Assembly: GCA_958450325.1 (NCBI GenBank)
Contig: OY288242.1
Span: 1,488,001-1,552,000, forward strand
DNA: 64,000 bases
DNA from: Agrostemma githago
Taxonomy: Eukaryota; Streptophyta; Magnoliopsida; Caryophyllales; Caryophyllaceae
Direction of reading: 5' to 3'
The notes beneath the pieces were generated by a model. That model did no database searches, had not been told where the DNA came from, and worked only from the letters and a program-made list of their open reading frames with translations. Below, in pieces: positions 23,600 to 35,667 of the stretch. Position numbers and translations under genes: made by a program. The stretch's first letter is position 1. Each line of letters opens with the position of its first letter.

Positions 23600-26144
23600 T
23601 CAGCTATACCAGTCAAGAAACAAGATTGAGAAAGTAAGTACAAAAAGAAACAGTAGAAGAAACGTCCTACTACTGCTATTCCGCTCTATTGCCTGAGAAA
23701 GCTCCTTGTTACCAAGCTCCACATTTTGTGTCGCTTCCACAGCCTATAAAGAAAACGTAAACTATTCATTAAGACTGAGGGAGTATATATTTTGTGCTTT
23801 TAATTTCACGACAATCCCAAATTTCACAACCCTGTGATATTAGTTTCTGCACAGAAACTTGTGATCGAGGGGGAAAGCCGGAAAGGTAGAAAGCAGGGAA
23901 AGGTCAAAAACTCAAAATATCCAAAAAAAAAGAGCTTTACGCCTTTACCTGGTCATATAAATGTTCAATCTGCTGAGCTTGGTGAAGAACATGTGTGGAC
24001 ATAAGGTGATTGAGAGCAGACACCTCAACCATCTTGGTTTCGGTTTGTTGAACTGAATCTAAGAGATTACTAAGCTCCACCTACATAACAAAGACGGTGT
24101 TACATGGATCCCGCGGTTTATAATTTATAGATTAAAGAAGATTCAATGTGCACTTGATACCAAGTAAAAAGTAAATCCAACTACAAAAATTAGACCTGAA
24201 GTGCACGAGTCTCATCATCCTCAAGCTGTTGTTGAACGATCAAGGGTCTGGATTCACCTTCATCTGCTTGACTAATCTCAGAAGATCTGGACATTAAGTG
24301 GTCTGTTGGCTTTGAATTGGGATTATGGTTTCGTTTTCTTCTCGGCAATGCTCTGTTGAGAGTATGTTGGAAGCGTATTGCTCTTAACCGATCAAATTCT
24401 GATGTCACCGTGTGGAGCTTTTCACTCAAAATTAACACCTGTGATGCAAATAGAATGTACTATAAACATTCTTCTACCATATAAAGAGAATCACAGGATA
24501 AAAAATAAAGCTTTTCTGCTGCCATGCTACTGCCTATACGCCGACCTGTCATCTGGACAGACACTAAAACCACCTCCACATACCAGCCAAAAATCGGTCA
24601 CTTACAGAAGTGATTGGGGGTGCATATGAAGGTTTCTTAGGTCCCAGTATCCATGGCCATGGGTCTCTCCTTTTTGTAGAAATCACAGAAATTCTTGGCT
24701 TAATGGTGGATTTCTACAAAAAGGAGTACACAGAGTGGAAAAAGCCTAAAGAGGAAAACCTAGAAGAATTCCTCTTTAGTCTACCTGCAGCATGATGACC
24801 ACGTAAATCTTGGTCTAAAGAAATCCTCCTTAACAGCAGCTACACGAAGTGCAAAAAGCCTAAAGAGGAAAACCTAGAAGAATTGAAGTTTCTCAACAGA
24901 ATCAAGCCAAGATACAGTAGACTGCTATCAGTGCCTTGTTTTAAACAGAAACAGGTAAACCATCACTGTAATAAACATGACATTACGGACGTGAGCCTAA
25001 ATGTTACAACCCAGTCGTCACACACACCCCTTGGACAAAAGGTAGAACACTAGTTAAAACATAAATATAGCAACTCAAATAGAAACATACCACTCCATGC
25101 TTATGTGCAATTGTATCCGCATTTGAATTTTCAATCTTGATGCCGAGCCAGCCCTTTGATGTGGCTTCTTCATCATTTATACTCGCCTTGAGAATATCTA
25201 TCTGCTTTTGGCATGATTTAACAAAATCTGATACCTGCAGCATGATGACCACGTAAATCAGAAAACGCATTATAAGCATGAACATGGCTAGCATCGTACA
25301 AAAATTAGTCACCACCAAAACTCTAAAGATGCTGAACTTACTTCCTGCTCAATACTATCTCGCTCCTGTTCAGTCGTTCTATGCATATCCACATAATCCT
25401 TCCTATGCTTCATCAAAAAATGCTCCAGTTCTCCGATGAGCTCAAGCTAGAAATGAAGAAAAACCATAGTCACATGCATAAAAATGAATCATGTAATTAA
25501 ACTGAAGGTCAGTAAACTGCTTAAATTTGCTAGAAATGCTTCACTTACAGTTCTAAGGGAAGTTTTCATGAACGTTGTCCTTTCTCTTGGTTTGTGTATG
25601 ATAAATGATGCCATTATGGCAGCCATTTTTGCCTTCACAGAAGGAACGGAAATTGAGTTAAAACACTTTGGAAACATATCAAAATGACGCAAATTCCAGC
25701 AAACATATACTGAATATCGCTCCAGAAATTCAGGAAAACACATTCTTCAACAGCTCAAAATTCAAAAGATGATGAATCTACACTGTAATACTCATCAATT
25801 TCTATGCTCTTACAGAATATCAATGCAGAAAACTTGACAGTACCAGTAAAAAACAGAACTTTAGGTAAAGCAAATTAAGTTAGCTCCGGAAATTGCAAAA
25901 ATCGTAGCAAAATGTTGAGAATCACAAATTCTCATGTGAGAGGGTCTCACAATTAAATGTTACGCAATTAGTCGCAAGATGAACTTTCTATGTTGTAGGC
26001 TAATCCTGCGAATTACAGGGATCATAAAGTAGAGAGAAATGGTGGAAAATTTAGAAAGAAAGAGACCTCATTGTACTCTAAAACAACGGCTTCGCGGCGA
26101 ACAGCGTCCTTGAAATCTTCGGTTCTATCCCTAAATTTCGCCAT
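23600..26144 (-). CDS. SYP81: Syntaxin-81, ER Qa-SNARE
   Basis: A Ufe1/syntaxin-18-type SNARE of ER membranes, used in Golgi-to-ER traffic. Seven minus-strand exons (26067-26144, 25549-25632, 25342-25446, 25091-25234, 24196-24438, 23949-24080, 23600-23743) are all phase 0 and give 309 residues. It begins MAKFRDRTEDFKDAVRREA. It then has AAIMASFIIHKPRERTTF, HRKDYVDMHRTTEQERDSIE, ATSKGWLGI and VLILSEKLHTVTSEFDRLRA. The SNARE region includes VSALNHLMSTHVLHQAQQIE and LYDQAVEATQNVELGNKEL. The protein ends with a tail anchor and FLFVLTFSILFLDWYS. This matches the known plant SYP81 layout well. The intron at 24439-25090 contains rearranged duplicated sequence. Confidence 0.95.
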
Positions 26145-26730
26145 TGATGAGATCACAGTTCACAGACCGCCTCCTGCTGCTGATGAATTGACGATTTGAT
26201 GTAGATTTCCCACAATTGGACTATAAATTGATTCGAATTTGGGAGAAATCACAGTTAAAATTAAAGCAAACTAAAAGCTTCCTGCGAGAGGCGATGAATG
26301 TGGTGCAAGCAGATGGTGCTAGAGTTTGAGCAACGCCGTCGTTAAGCGGTGGAGTAAGCGGTGGCTATCGTGCGCGGATCGGATTCTTTACTCGACGATC
26401 TTAAGTTTCTCAACACGTATGACAGTGTCTTTTAGTACGGACTACGGAGACTATTTAAACCAATTCTGGCATGTTCTTTCAATTTTTGTTGGATTTTGTC
26501 ATTTGTTTTCTCAATTAATTAACAATTTTTCTAATATGATACGTAAATTAGAGCAAAATATAGAAATATATTTGTATATATTATAATGAAAAATTAATTA
26601 TTAAATTATATACGGAGTACTTATCATACTTAAATAATATCCTTATAAATCTTGTTCTAATTAGCATCTTAACTGGACATTTTTTTTGAAATATTGAATT
26701 TTGTAGTACAATGGGTGTGACTATTTTGAT

Positions 26731-26994
26731 TTGGTAGATGAAAATATGAAGATGAAGAATAACAACGACATTGATCCGCATGAGCACGGGTTACAAATTC
26801 AGATTCAGGAGAATAAGAGATTGGAAGAAAAGATGTTGAAGAAGGAGAAGAATGTCAAGTTGAAAAAGGAGCTAATTGAATTAAAAATTCAAGTTAAAAA
26901 ACATTTTAAAGAGGATAAATTAGCAATCATTTGGTTAATTTGTTCTTGGTTTTTTTGCGCATTTTGTTGGATGGTGAAGAATGTTCTTGAATGA
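26731..26994 (+). CDS. Hypothetical 87-residue coiled-coil/membrane peptide
   Basis: A single open frame with a Glu/Lys-rich, probably coiled-coil stretch (ENKRLEEKMLKKEKNVKLKK and onward, about residues 28-62). A hydrophobic segment follows (LAIIWLICSWFFCAFCWMV, about 64-82), then a five-residue tail. That is the outline of a tail-anchored protein. I do not recognise it. It stands alone between SYP81 and a hAT element and may be chance or a gene fragment. Confidence 0.25.
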   Translation: MVDENMKMKNNNDIDPHEHGLQIQIQENKRLEEKMLKKEKNVKLKKELIELKIQVKKHFKEDKLAIIWLICSWFFCAFCWMVKNVLE

Positions 26995-27287
26995 TGTTAT
27001 TGCAGTTTTATTGAAATTTGTCAATTGTAACATGATTCGAAAATGTAATTGTAAGATGAATCGAATATGTAATATTCATTTACGAAAGTAATACTCATGT
27101 AAGATGATTGTACAGAAGATCCCTACAGTCTCACCAAGATGGCAAGATGTATCCTTCTTAGAATCAGGAGGAGGGTAAAGACTCGTTAGCTTCTTAAATT
27201 GAAGCATCTCTGCCGATTTAGATTAAACAAAAAGAGGTTGACCACATGACTACACCAAACCTTCATTTAGAATTTTACGTTCACCTA

Positions 27288-27868
27288 CAGGCCCGGCCCT
27301 AAGGGTAGGCATGTGGGGCGAATGCCTAGGGCCCAACATTAGAAGGGGCCCAACATCAAGGAAACTAATAAGGTATATTAATCTTTTAAGCGCTAAAAAT
27401 GTTTGTAAGCTGCTATTGGTTTTCTGGTAGAAGCATTGATATCCTAGGGTTGAGCCCGGGTTCGAACCCCCATTTGCTCAGATTTGTTATTTTTTGACTG
27501 TTTTTCTTCTCTGCCCTTAACCTTCTTCCATTTGTAAAAACTTTGTTTTTAATGCTCATAATATATTCCGAGGAAAATGAGTTTGTAAATTTGTTTGTTA
27601 GTAATTTTTATTATTTTTTTATTATCTTGGTTAATTCCGAGAAATTTGATGATTCAAAACATACCCCCAATTATCATAAAAATATTACTCCGTACTTAAT
27701 TTTAAAAGTTTAAAAATTTACGACCCACAACAAATTTAGAATCATAATTTTGATTTTCGATATAGTATTGGGGGAATTAAGTGTGAACTCATTAACTCTA
27801 CAACTCGCTGTAAAGGGCCCCATTTTACGATTTTGCCCAGGGCCTTGAGATATTCAGGACCGGCCCTG
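27288..27868. mobile_element. Non-autonomous hAT element, 581 bp
   Basis: Inverted ends CAGGCCCGGCCCT and (right end, reverse complement) CAGGGCCGGTCCT are flanked on both sides by TTCACCTA (27280-27287 and 27869-27876), a perfect 8-bp duplication. Nothing is encoded. At about 27420-27475 there is a tRNA-like pair: TGGTAGAAGCATTG and GGGTTCGAACCCC. These suggest a captured or nested SINE fragment. Confidence 0.92.
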
Positions 27869-28416
27869 TTCACCTATTTGACCAATTCATCCTTGTTATT
27901 GTCAAATACTAACGTAGCTTTCTTTAGGATTCATCACATTGCTGCAATATATTTTTATACATTTTCCATTATTTTATCATGAGGCCACTATGTAACATGC
28001 TTTGTTTCCGTATTTATTGCATTATATGCCGATCAAATTTCAGTTCCGTCAATTCCACAAAGAATTCCTTCTCGTTCATGCATTTAAAAGAATTACAGTT
28101 CACAGTTCGATAGTCGATACACATTAGTACATTACGGTTGCACTGAAAGAATAAATGAACGTTTTTATTTAATAAAATTATAAGTAATGTATGCCAATAT
28201 AGCCAGCCATAAAAAGCTACAGAAAAGAATGAATCTCATTCACAGAAGAACATACTACACCAGGTTTCTCAATACAATACTACTAGCTATCACAACCAAA
28301 ACTATAAAGGCAACCACAAAATTTACAAAGTGGATGAGGATCATCCTCAATCACACATTAAACATACAACAAACATGAGACGGCCAGGGTTGAATTTCAA
28401 TGTGTTCGATGAGGAC

Positions 28417-29517
28417 TTAGCCAGTCGATAATCGAGGGGACTCATCATCAACATTGTCGACAGTAACATCAACTTTCTCGTACTTGAAATCCACGGGATT
28501 CATGGGTAATTCAGGCACTACATTGGAGTGCCTACCAAAGAAGATCACCCACAAAAACAATGCAATGAATGCCAACATTGTCCCACATCCAGTGGCAAAG
28601 ATCACCCCACCGAGAATTCTCAAAAAACAACTCTTTTTCATCTGAACATGTTGATCACCACCATCAGGGTTCGACGGGTCTGAATGTAGAGAACTAGGAA
28701 CTGTCCTAATCTCAAAACTCCAAGAAGATAAACTACTAATCTGACTCGAGTTCCCACTCGACGAGCTAATCCCCACCATAACATCCTTACTTGGCCACAT
28801 TTTGGAGAAATCGATAGGGTAAGAGATCAAAGAGTTGTAAGGCCTGTCAGTACCGGATTCAGCCAACCGAATCTCAAGCCTCTTAGAGCTAGCCTCATAA
28901 TCAATCCAAGATTTCAATGGAACTCCACCATTGAGAAGCAAACCAATGGATGAAACATCACTAATCTCAGCAGACACAAAGCTTCCCACATCGACACCGA
29001 CATGATTCCCATTGAAATCACCTACATTATCATCTTTCCTAGTATCAAACTCAACAGCAACATATTTCCGGTCAACTTTACCAGAAATCCCAAAATACCC
29101 TTGATCAAAAACCTTTGAAAGTTGCTCAACTTTGGGGAAAATCACAAAAGCCATACCGTCACCATCACCAGGGGTGATAGTAAAAGTAAATTCAGTCGAA
29201 AACGATACGGGTTTTGACGATTTTGGATCGATAAACTTGAAGGGTTTCTTGTAAACAATTTCCCCAGAACCGGATGAAGATGAAGGAGAAGTCAAATTGA
29301 CAAAATGACCCCCATTTGCAATCTGGGCATCCCCTAAAAGGGCAAAATCGGTATTAAAGTTTGGATCTTTATCACCATTGAAGGAATTCAGTGAAAATGA
29401 AGATATGGGTTCTGCAATTACGGCTAATAACAAATGATTGATTACAAGGAAAGAAGACGAAAGATAGTAGTACCTTTGGATTTGATTCATCGTTGTAAAA
29501 AAATCTGATTGAAACAA
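28417..29517 (-). CDS. Membrane-anchored L-type (legume) lectin-domain protein
   Basis: A single-exon 366-residue protein. A hydrophobic segment at about 18-36 is a likely signal peptide; if the ATG at 29490 is used, it sits closer to the start. The legume-lectin domain spans about 38-272. It shows FSLNSFNGDKDPNF, the strand with GDGDGMAFVIF, the metal-loop motif VAVEFDTRKDDNVGDFNGNH (residues 153-172, with the Glu, Asp and Asn ligand positions present) and SSWSFEIRT. After a Ser/Pro/Asp linker comes a transmembrane helix (about 301-327) and a short acidic cytoplasmic tail. There is no kinase domain, so it is not a full lectin receptor kinase. Known kinase-less plant relatives have this layout. 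The ligand is unknown. Confidence 0.9.
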   Translation of the reverse strand: MFQSDFFTTMNQIQRYYYLSSSFLVINHLLLAVIAEPISSFSLNSFNGDKDPNFNTDFALLGDAQIANGGHFVNLTSPSSSSGSGEIVYKKPFKFIDPKSSKPVSFSTEFTFTITPGDGDGMAFVIFPKVEQLSKVFDQGYFGISGKVDRKYVAVEFDTRKDDNVGDFNGNHVGVDVGSFVSAEISDVSSIGLLLNGGVPLKSWIDYEASSKRLEIRLAESGTDRPYNSLISYPIDFSKMWPSKDVMVGISSSSGNSSQISSLSSWSFEIRTVPSSLHSDPSNPDGGDQHVQMKKSCFLRILGGVIFATGCGTMLAFIALFLWVIFFGRHSNVVPELPMNPVDFKYEKVDVTVDNVDDESPRLSTG

Positions 29518-29529
29518 TTTCTTCTAACG

Positions 29530-31070
29530 AATCTATATGAATCGTAAGAGGAAAAAGGGGGGAAATTTTACAATTTACAATTTTATTGAGATATTTTGAT
29601 GGATTTTTTTTACTGGTTTCTACATTTCTTGAAGATCGGATATTTGGGAATTCAGAGAATATAGGCAGTTTTGCCAAAGATTATGAGAGAGGAAGAAGAG
29701 AGAGAAAGGGGGAAGGTGGGCTGTTAGTTGGATATCTGAGTTGTCCACTATCTAGTAGGATGGCACGTGCACGTCTTAGGGTAGTTGAAACATCACCGAT
29801 TCTATTGGCCCATTGCAATGTTACTCCTTTGTTGTTTGGCCCATACATTTGAAAATTGAGACTCATTCATTCTAGTTGGTCCATCCCAACTTGATTGACA
29901 TTGTAAATAAGTATAGACATGTAAATGGGTCAACCGGATTAGGGTTGGGTGAAGTGAGTTTTGGGTCGGGTAGTATCGGGTTATATAAATTGAGTTGGGT
30001 CGGATCATTTTGTGTTTTGATCATTTTTGGGTTTGCTATTTTAAACTGTTTTTTTACTGATATCGACTCGTTTTTTATAATAACATTCATGTCAGTTTCG
30101 AGGTAGGGTCTATTCAGGTTATGTGTCAAACTCAGGTTTCAATTCGGGTACTGGGTCGGGTTCGGGTTGACTTATTCAGGTCGGGTCAATCAGGTCGGAT
30201 TAGTTTTGCTAAGTCTATAAATAAGGCAACTCAACTCATCTTTTTGGACGTCTTGCATTGCAATCACTAATTCTCTAATGAGACACATGCATACAATTTC
30301 ACATTAAGACTTGTGTACGTGATAAACGTCCACCTGAGCGATTAGCCTCGGTTTTACTTTGGTGATATAATCTCATTGTAAAACTGATCTCAAATTAGAA
30401 TTGTAAATCGAAGGAGTCACTACCAAATTTTGTAGGTGTTCAGGTCCTTTCGAACCACTTTATGGCTAATTCTAACAAACACATAGCAAAGTTTGACCAT
30501 GGACACTAATGTTTAGGGGTTCGACTCTTTGCACTCATTTAACTAAATGTCTCTCGTTGTCAACGGTTCTAACATCCGAAAACTACAAAATTTGAGTAAG
30601 TGGTGTGGGTATTGAGAATCCCTTTGATGCCAATGTCAAAAGTTTACCTTTATTCCAAACTTATGTCTTTGTCTTTCTTCCAAAATAATCCATGTTATGC
30701 AAAGAAAGGCTAAACATGTTTCTTCCCATTCCAAATCTTTACAATTTGATACTAAATTTCTCATCTGGATATCCCCACTACAAACATACCTTCAAAATGT
30801 CAAATAATAAGATGTTTTCAACCAATATCCTGCAACAAAGAATGTGTCCTGCTACTTTATCATATGCAACACAAAATATGTGTGTTATTGTGTTTCCTAA
30901 ACCTTTTCGCAATATTTTTTTATTGTGTTTCCCTAAACTTCACACAACATTGTCATATTGTGTTTCCTAAACCTACTCGGATAACATACTACAGTATCCT
31001 CTATTACTTAAGAAACAACCCCACAAACCATCATAAATTATACACCATCAAGCTCAAACTCTCCTTGTAG
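29530..31070. other. Intergenic region between lectin and membrane-protein genes
   Basis: No gene is supported. Between about 29920 and 30230 there is a GGGTTGGG/GGGTCGGG-rich stretch, beginning ATGTAAATGGGTCAACC, that looks like an eroded hAT-type subterminal array. Around 30890-30970 the phrase TTGTGTTTCCTAAACC recurs about three times as a small degenerate repeat. Confidence 0.35.
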
Positions 31071-31076
31071 TTCACA

Positions 31077-33287
31077 ATGTCAATTACTAGTACTCATAGT
31101 TTGTTCAAAGCTCCATGCCCAAACGACTCAATCCTATACAACAACACCCTATGTTCATGTACCCCCGGCTATCTATACAATCACCCCACAAACTCGTGTC
31201 ATCTGCATCGAGTCCCTCCTACAGAATGGCTTACAACTTCTGTAGTAAAGCACTCGATGGTGGACGATAACTACAAGAAGGCAGTGAAATACGAGGTGTT
31301 TTACCTCGAAGCTTGCGTGATTGCGTTGCTATGTTGGCTAATTCTGTGCGTTATTGCGAGGTTTCTTAAGCTGGGTGATGGAAGGAAAGCCGGGTTTCAG
31401 ATTCGCTGGTGGATTAGTCGCCTTGATCTTACGTTTCCTACCAGCCATTGGCTCGTACGTCTTATTATTGCACCTTTATTCCATTCTTCTTCCTTTTCGG
31501 TTCATGAACAAGTTAGCCAAAAGTTTGAATTTAGTATCGGGGTTTGGTCCGATTTCAAGTTAGAAACTCATGGCTGACCAATGAAATTCGAAGATCCTGT
31601 TCCAACTTTAATATGGAGGCCTTTAGTACAATAGAATACTATTGAATAGGAATCGAACCCACAACTTCAAAATAACATTAACCATTTTAACCACTACACC
31701 AATGTACCACTTTTGCATCTTCACCTACTTGGACCCCGGTTCCTAGAACCTAATGGATCACCCTATGACCGACCCTGTAGAAACTACAACTAATGTTTCC
31801 CAATAAACAGGCGGATCAAGCTGTTGTCAAGAAGCGGAAAACGGAACTAGGAGGTGCATTCTCCATTGGATGCTGGATTCTCTTTATCGGCCTTCTTGCT
31901 GCGTGAGTCTATCTTATTCCCCTCCTTAGCCGTAAGATCAATTTTGATGATGATGACGAGTTTTGAATACTCTGCACATGTCGAGTTTCTCATCTCTTCA
32001 TTGTGACATTTGATTTTCCTTGTAGGCTTTTGCACCAGATTGTGACAGCCAGGGCGACAGAGATATCGAATATAAGGGCAACAAATGCACCGGACTTGGA
32101 ATCCTTCACGAATGATTTAGAACTCAAAATAACAACAATCTCCTCAATGTCTTGTGCTCAACTTCAAGGCCTCGGAACTGTCGCTATTGGAACTCCTGGT
32201 TTCATCGACTATGACACGTTCCCTCTGTCGACATTTTCAGACTATACTTGTGTCAATTCTAGTACAGGTCCAGTAATCTCTCTGAAGCGTGAAAACTGCC
32301 CTCTTACTTACGATCATATCTATATTTCCTGGCATTTTGTCGACGTTTACATGGGTTCGCCTGCAACTGCTCTTGGGTTCCACTTCAATATCACAGTCAA
32401 AAACCGAGTTGGCAAACAAGAATACACCAATTTCATCAGTGGGGTGTTGAAAAATCGATCAAAATCAGAGGATAATTATAATGCCATGGTTACATATCGA
32501 GGGGGGACTACAAATCTATTGAAATTCAATTTCTTTCCTAGAGTTCATCTTAATCTAAAAGGGTTGAAACTGCTGCAACCCTTGTTTCACGAGTTTCGTC
32601 CTGGATCTCACACTCGAGATGCTGATAATCTCAAGACAATGCTTCAAAGTTCGGAGAAAGGAGTTGTGAATATTACATTGGAATTGAAGTTTCTGTCTGA
32701 ATATTTCATCGAAATTGATGACAAGAAGTATTCAGGTCCCGGTAAGTTAACTTTTACATTCAGCAGTTAATCTTAAACTTATTACAGTTAACTTTCATGT
32801 TGGTAAACCGTAAACACATTCATATACAGTATGACATTTGAAAGTGCAGTGAGCGTTCTGGCAGATCTTGGCGGACTTTACTGTCTCAGTTTCACGCTAT
32901 TTCTGCTGCTTTTATCAATGGTAAACTAAGTTCTTAACAAATCGATTAATTTCCTTAATCAATTGCCATCAAACATGATATAATACGAGCGTTTAGTGTG
33001 AAGCAAGGTTTAAGGGACTGCGCAAGGAAGACCAGAGAATGCAGAACATTAAGAGAAGTCTAAAGGCCCAGAATCATTGGAATAAGGTACTAAAACGTTT
33101 GAATATATGAGACCGTGTTATATAAGATTTGCCATTTTCTAAGTTGTTTTAGACTTTTAGTTTCGTCTGACACATGTTTCTGATCTTATGTGTTTAGCTG
33201 CGGAAATTTGTGGCGTTTACCTATGGATGTCGATTGCTAACGGAAGATTATGACAGTGGAAAAACACAGACAGTGTGTTGCAAGTGA
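31077..33287 (+). CDS. Plant membrane protein of unknown function
   Basis: Six exons: 31077-31454, 31811-31902, 32026-32741, 32850-32920, 32997-33086 and 33198-33287, giving 478 residues. The N-terminus has a Cys motif (CPNDSILYNNTLCSCTPGY), then a transmembrane helix at about 76-96. KKRKTELGGAFSIGCWILF leads into a second helix at about 142-162. A long lumenal or extracellular domain with several N-glycosylation sequons follows. A third helix (LADLGGLYCLSFTLFLLLLS) and a Cys-rich end (QTVCCK) close it. I recognise the overall pattern from unnamed plant transmembrane proteins but know no function. Exon 4 must start at 32850, because the acceptor 23 bp earlier gives an immediate stop. The first intron holds a SINE-like fragment. 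Confidence 0.78.
31622..31715 (-). mobile_element. tRNA-derived SINE fragment in an intron
   Basis: Read on the minus strand it has a box A-like GGTGTAGTGGTTAAAATGG and, about 30 bp on, a box B GGGTTCGATTCC. Spacing fits a pol III promoter. No clean tail or duplication was found. Confidence 0.45.
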
Positions 33288-35010
33288 GGGAGGAAATGGA
33301 TCTGTAAAGAGGGTTCAATGAGTTGAGATTCAGTTACAAGCTTTGTAGTTTGTTTAGCATAGAGTTCAAATGTCACAATGAAGAGACTGTCTGGGGTCAA
33401 ATTGTCAAAAGTCGATTATTTTAATCTCTTAGTTTAGGGGTTAGGACTAGGTGCTCTGGGACAGTAGGTCTTAGGTTCGAATTCCCCTCTTCCTATATTG
33501 TAATGTGACTAAGTGTGCTCTTCGTTGAACCAAAAAAAATCTCAAATGATCGAAATCTTTATTTTCTTCGACGTTAGGTGTTTTAATAACCGAAGTGAAT
33601 TGAATTTTAAAAAAAACTCATCCACATTATAGAAAAGATTAACGTAAATTGGCAACAAATTAATTAAAAACAAAATAGATAAATATAAAATCAACGGTGA
33701 ATTTAATCAAAAAAATTGAATTTGTCTGAAAATAATATTCGTTTTTTCTTAATTGAAAAAATTGACTTTCATGTGACTTTACGTGAAATTGCCCGAGCCA
33801 AGTCGTGTGGCATACAAAAATGATTTTTGAGTCATTACGGGTTGGTTTACACAATTTGGTTCAGATTCGGTGTGCAGGTTAATTTAAATTTAAACTCTTA
33901 TTTTCAAACTCGTTAGGTAAAATTGTAAATAAACCACCAAGTTACCCCAAATTAAACATCAAAAATTACAGAAATTATTAACACTTGAAATCAAACCAAC
34001 CTCTCAGCACAATCAAACATCCCCGACCCAGATTTCATCAACCTAAACACAAACAATTAAAAAGTGGACATCCTTTGTTTGATCAGGTGATAATTAATAT
34101 ATAAAATAAGGTAAATATTAATAATGATCAACTATGTTATATAGTAACAACTATTTGAGTTTTTTCTTGTTTAAGTTTTAATTTATAGGACTAATATTTA
34201 TTTTGTCATTTTTCGACTACGTGATATTTTAAGTTTATACTCGTAATTTTTATTTTTTTTGTCAAAGTTTGAAAATTCACCCTATTATATTTAGAGCGCA
34301 TACATTTTGTTAAGGGATCGTAGAACAACATAACATAACATATGCTCTCTCTGATTTTTAATAAGGAGGTAGGAATGTGTGGCTCAAAAGAGAAAAGGAT
34401 GAGATAGAAATGTAAGGGTAATTCTAAACCACATGTTGATGACTTAAAATAGAAATAGGGAAGAAAAGGTGTTTCAGTCCAATAAAAAAACATGAAAGAT
34501 AAATAAAAATCGGAAAGAGTACCTCATAAATTTAGATGTCCTTTATAAAGGGTCCTAGATTCCCTTTACATTTATGATTTATATCCTCTTTATTTCATTG
34601 ATATTTTTTCCATTTTTCTTTTCAACCATTTCTTTGATTTCTTCCACTTTTCATTTTTTCTATCACACTTTTATTAGAAATGTGTTACTTTTAAGCTGGA
34701 AAAAATCAATGAAACAGAGGAAATATATTTATTTTTTATCAAATCCGTGTCGTATGAAATTCCAAGTCACAGGTTCGATATCTTCATGTCTAGGTTAGTT
34801 CAACCTAGATTACAATTAAGGATATTTATTACTCCATTTCACAACTGAGATGAGGGATGTGCTGTCATTTTCATTTCTGCATTTATTGGGGGGTCTTTTA
34901 ATAGGATTGGTTGTCTAGTATTGCAAGGACTCGATCGATGGAGTATATTAATCCGCAAAGAACTCTCTCATTTTATCCCCTTTAATAATCCATCTATCAA
35001 TTATACAAAA
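33288..35010. other. Intergenic region, one SINE-like motif
   Basis: At about 33430-33530 a GGACTAGGTGCTCTGGGACA stretch and a box B-like AGGTTCGAATTCCC precede a CCAAAAAAAAT tail, resembling a tRNA-derived SINE end. AT-rich sequence elsewhere has no gene I can support. Confidence 0.35.
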
Positions 35011-35019
35011 TACTGTAGT

Positions 35020-35667
35020 ATGAGCATTAAGGACGAAGAAAAAGCAAAGGGCCGAGAAGTCGACCCTTTGGCTCCAGCTCCGCCTCGGCTAAAACGGAAT
35101 CAAGGGTGTCGACTCTGTATGTGCATCAGCCTGGTTACGTTGGTCCTGCTGGTTGTAGTAGTTGTAATCCTATTAACGACGGTATTCAAGGTTAAACCCC
35201 CGAACGTGAAGCTGGTTTCGACGACGGTGGAAGGCGTTGCACCAAGGATCAGCTTCCCGACTATGCAAGTGGAGCTCAACATCACACTTAACCTCACACT
35301 TCTAGTCAACAATCCGAACCACGTGAGCTTCAAATCCGGGCAGGGAGAAGCGACGGTGCTGTACAAGGAGGAGCAGGTTGGGAGCGTGGTGGTCGATCCC
35401 GGGTTGATTCCTTCCAAGGGGTCCGCCACCTTGGTTTGTTTGCTCACCTTGGAGGCCGATCGATTCGTTGATTCCGGAGTGATGTCCCTCGTCAGGGACA
35501 TCACTGACGGACAACTCGGTTTGGAAGTGAAAACTCGAGTTCCTGGAAGGGCCAAAATTCTGTCTTTTAACAAACATGTTGTTACCTCTTCTGACTGTCA
35601 CATTGTGATTGGATTTCCAGATATGAAGATCAAAAGTCAGGATTGCAAGCAGCATACTAAACTATAG
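35020..35667 (+). CDS. LEA_2 / NDR1-HIN1-like (NHL) protein
   Basis: A single-exon 215-residue protein starting MSIKDEEKAKGREVDPLAPA. The frame is open 33 codons further up, but this ATG gives the usual family N-terminus. A basic stretch and CRLCMC (30-35) precede a transmembrane helix (about 36-56). The LEA_2 domain follows: VELNITLNLTLLVNNPNHVS (the NPN motif), VDPGLIPSKGSATL, and ITDGQLGLEVKTRVPGRAKI. It ends near HIVIGFPDMKIKSQDCK. Family members sit in the plasma membrane with the LEA_2 domain outside and are linked to stress or defence. A specific role cannot be read here. Confidence 0.9.
   Translation: MSIKDEEKAKGREVDPLAPAPPRLKRNQGCRLCMCISLVTLVLLVVVVVILLTTVFKVKPPNVKLVSTTVEGVAPRISFPTMQVELNITLNLTLLVNNPNHVSFKSGQGEATVLYKEEQVGSVVVDPGLIPSKGSATLVCLLTLEADRFVDSGVMSLVRDITDGQLGLEVKTRVPGRAKILSFNKHVVTSSDCHIVIGFPDMKIKSQDCKQHTKL

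Noticed and set aside
24378..24795. Plus-strand frames inside SYP81
   Set aside because: They lie opposite exon 5 and in the following intron, and contain the hairpin and duplicated intron sequence.
28187..28378. 63-residue plus-strand frame
   Set aside because: It is the antisense of the lectin gene 3' UTR and has no family signature.
30692..31070. Plus-strand frames before the membrane-protein gene
   Set aside because: They contain a recurring TTGTGTTTCC phrase, have no domain and do not join the gene in frame.
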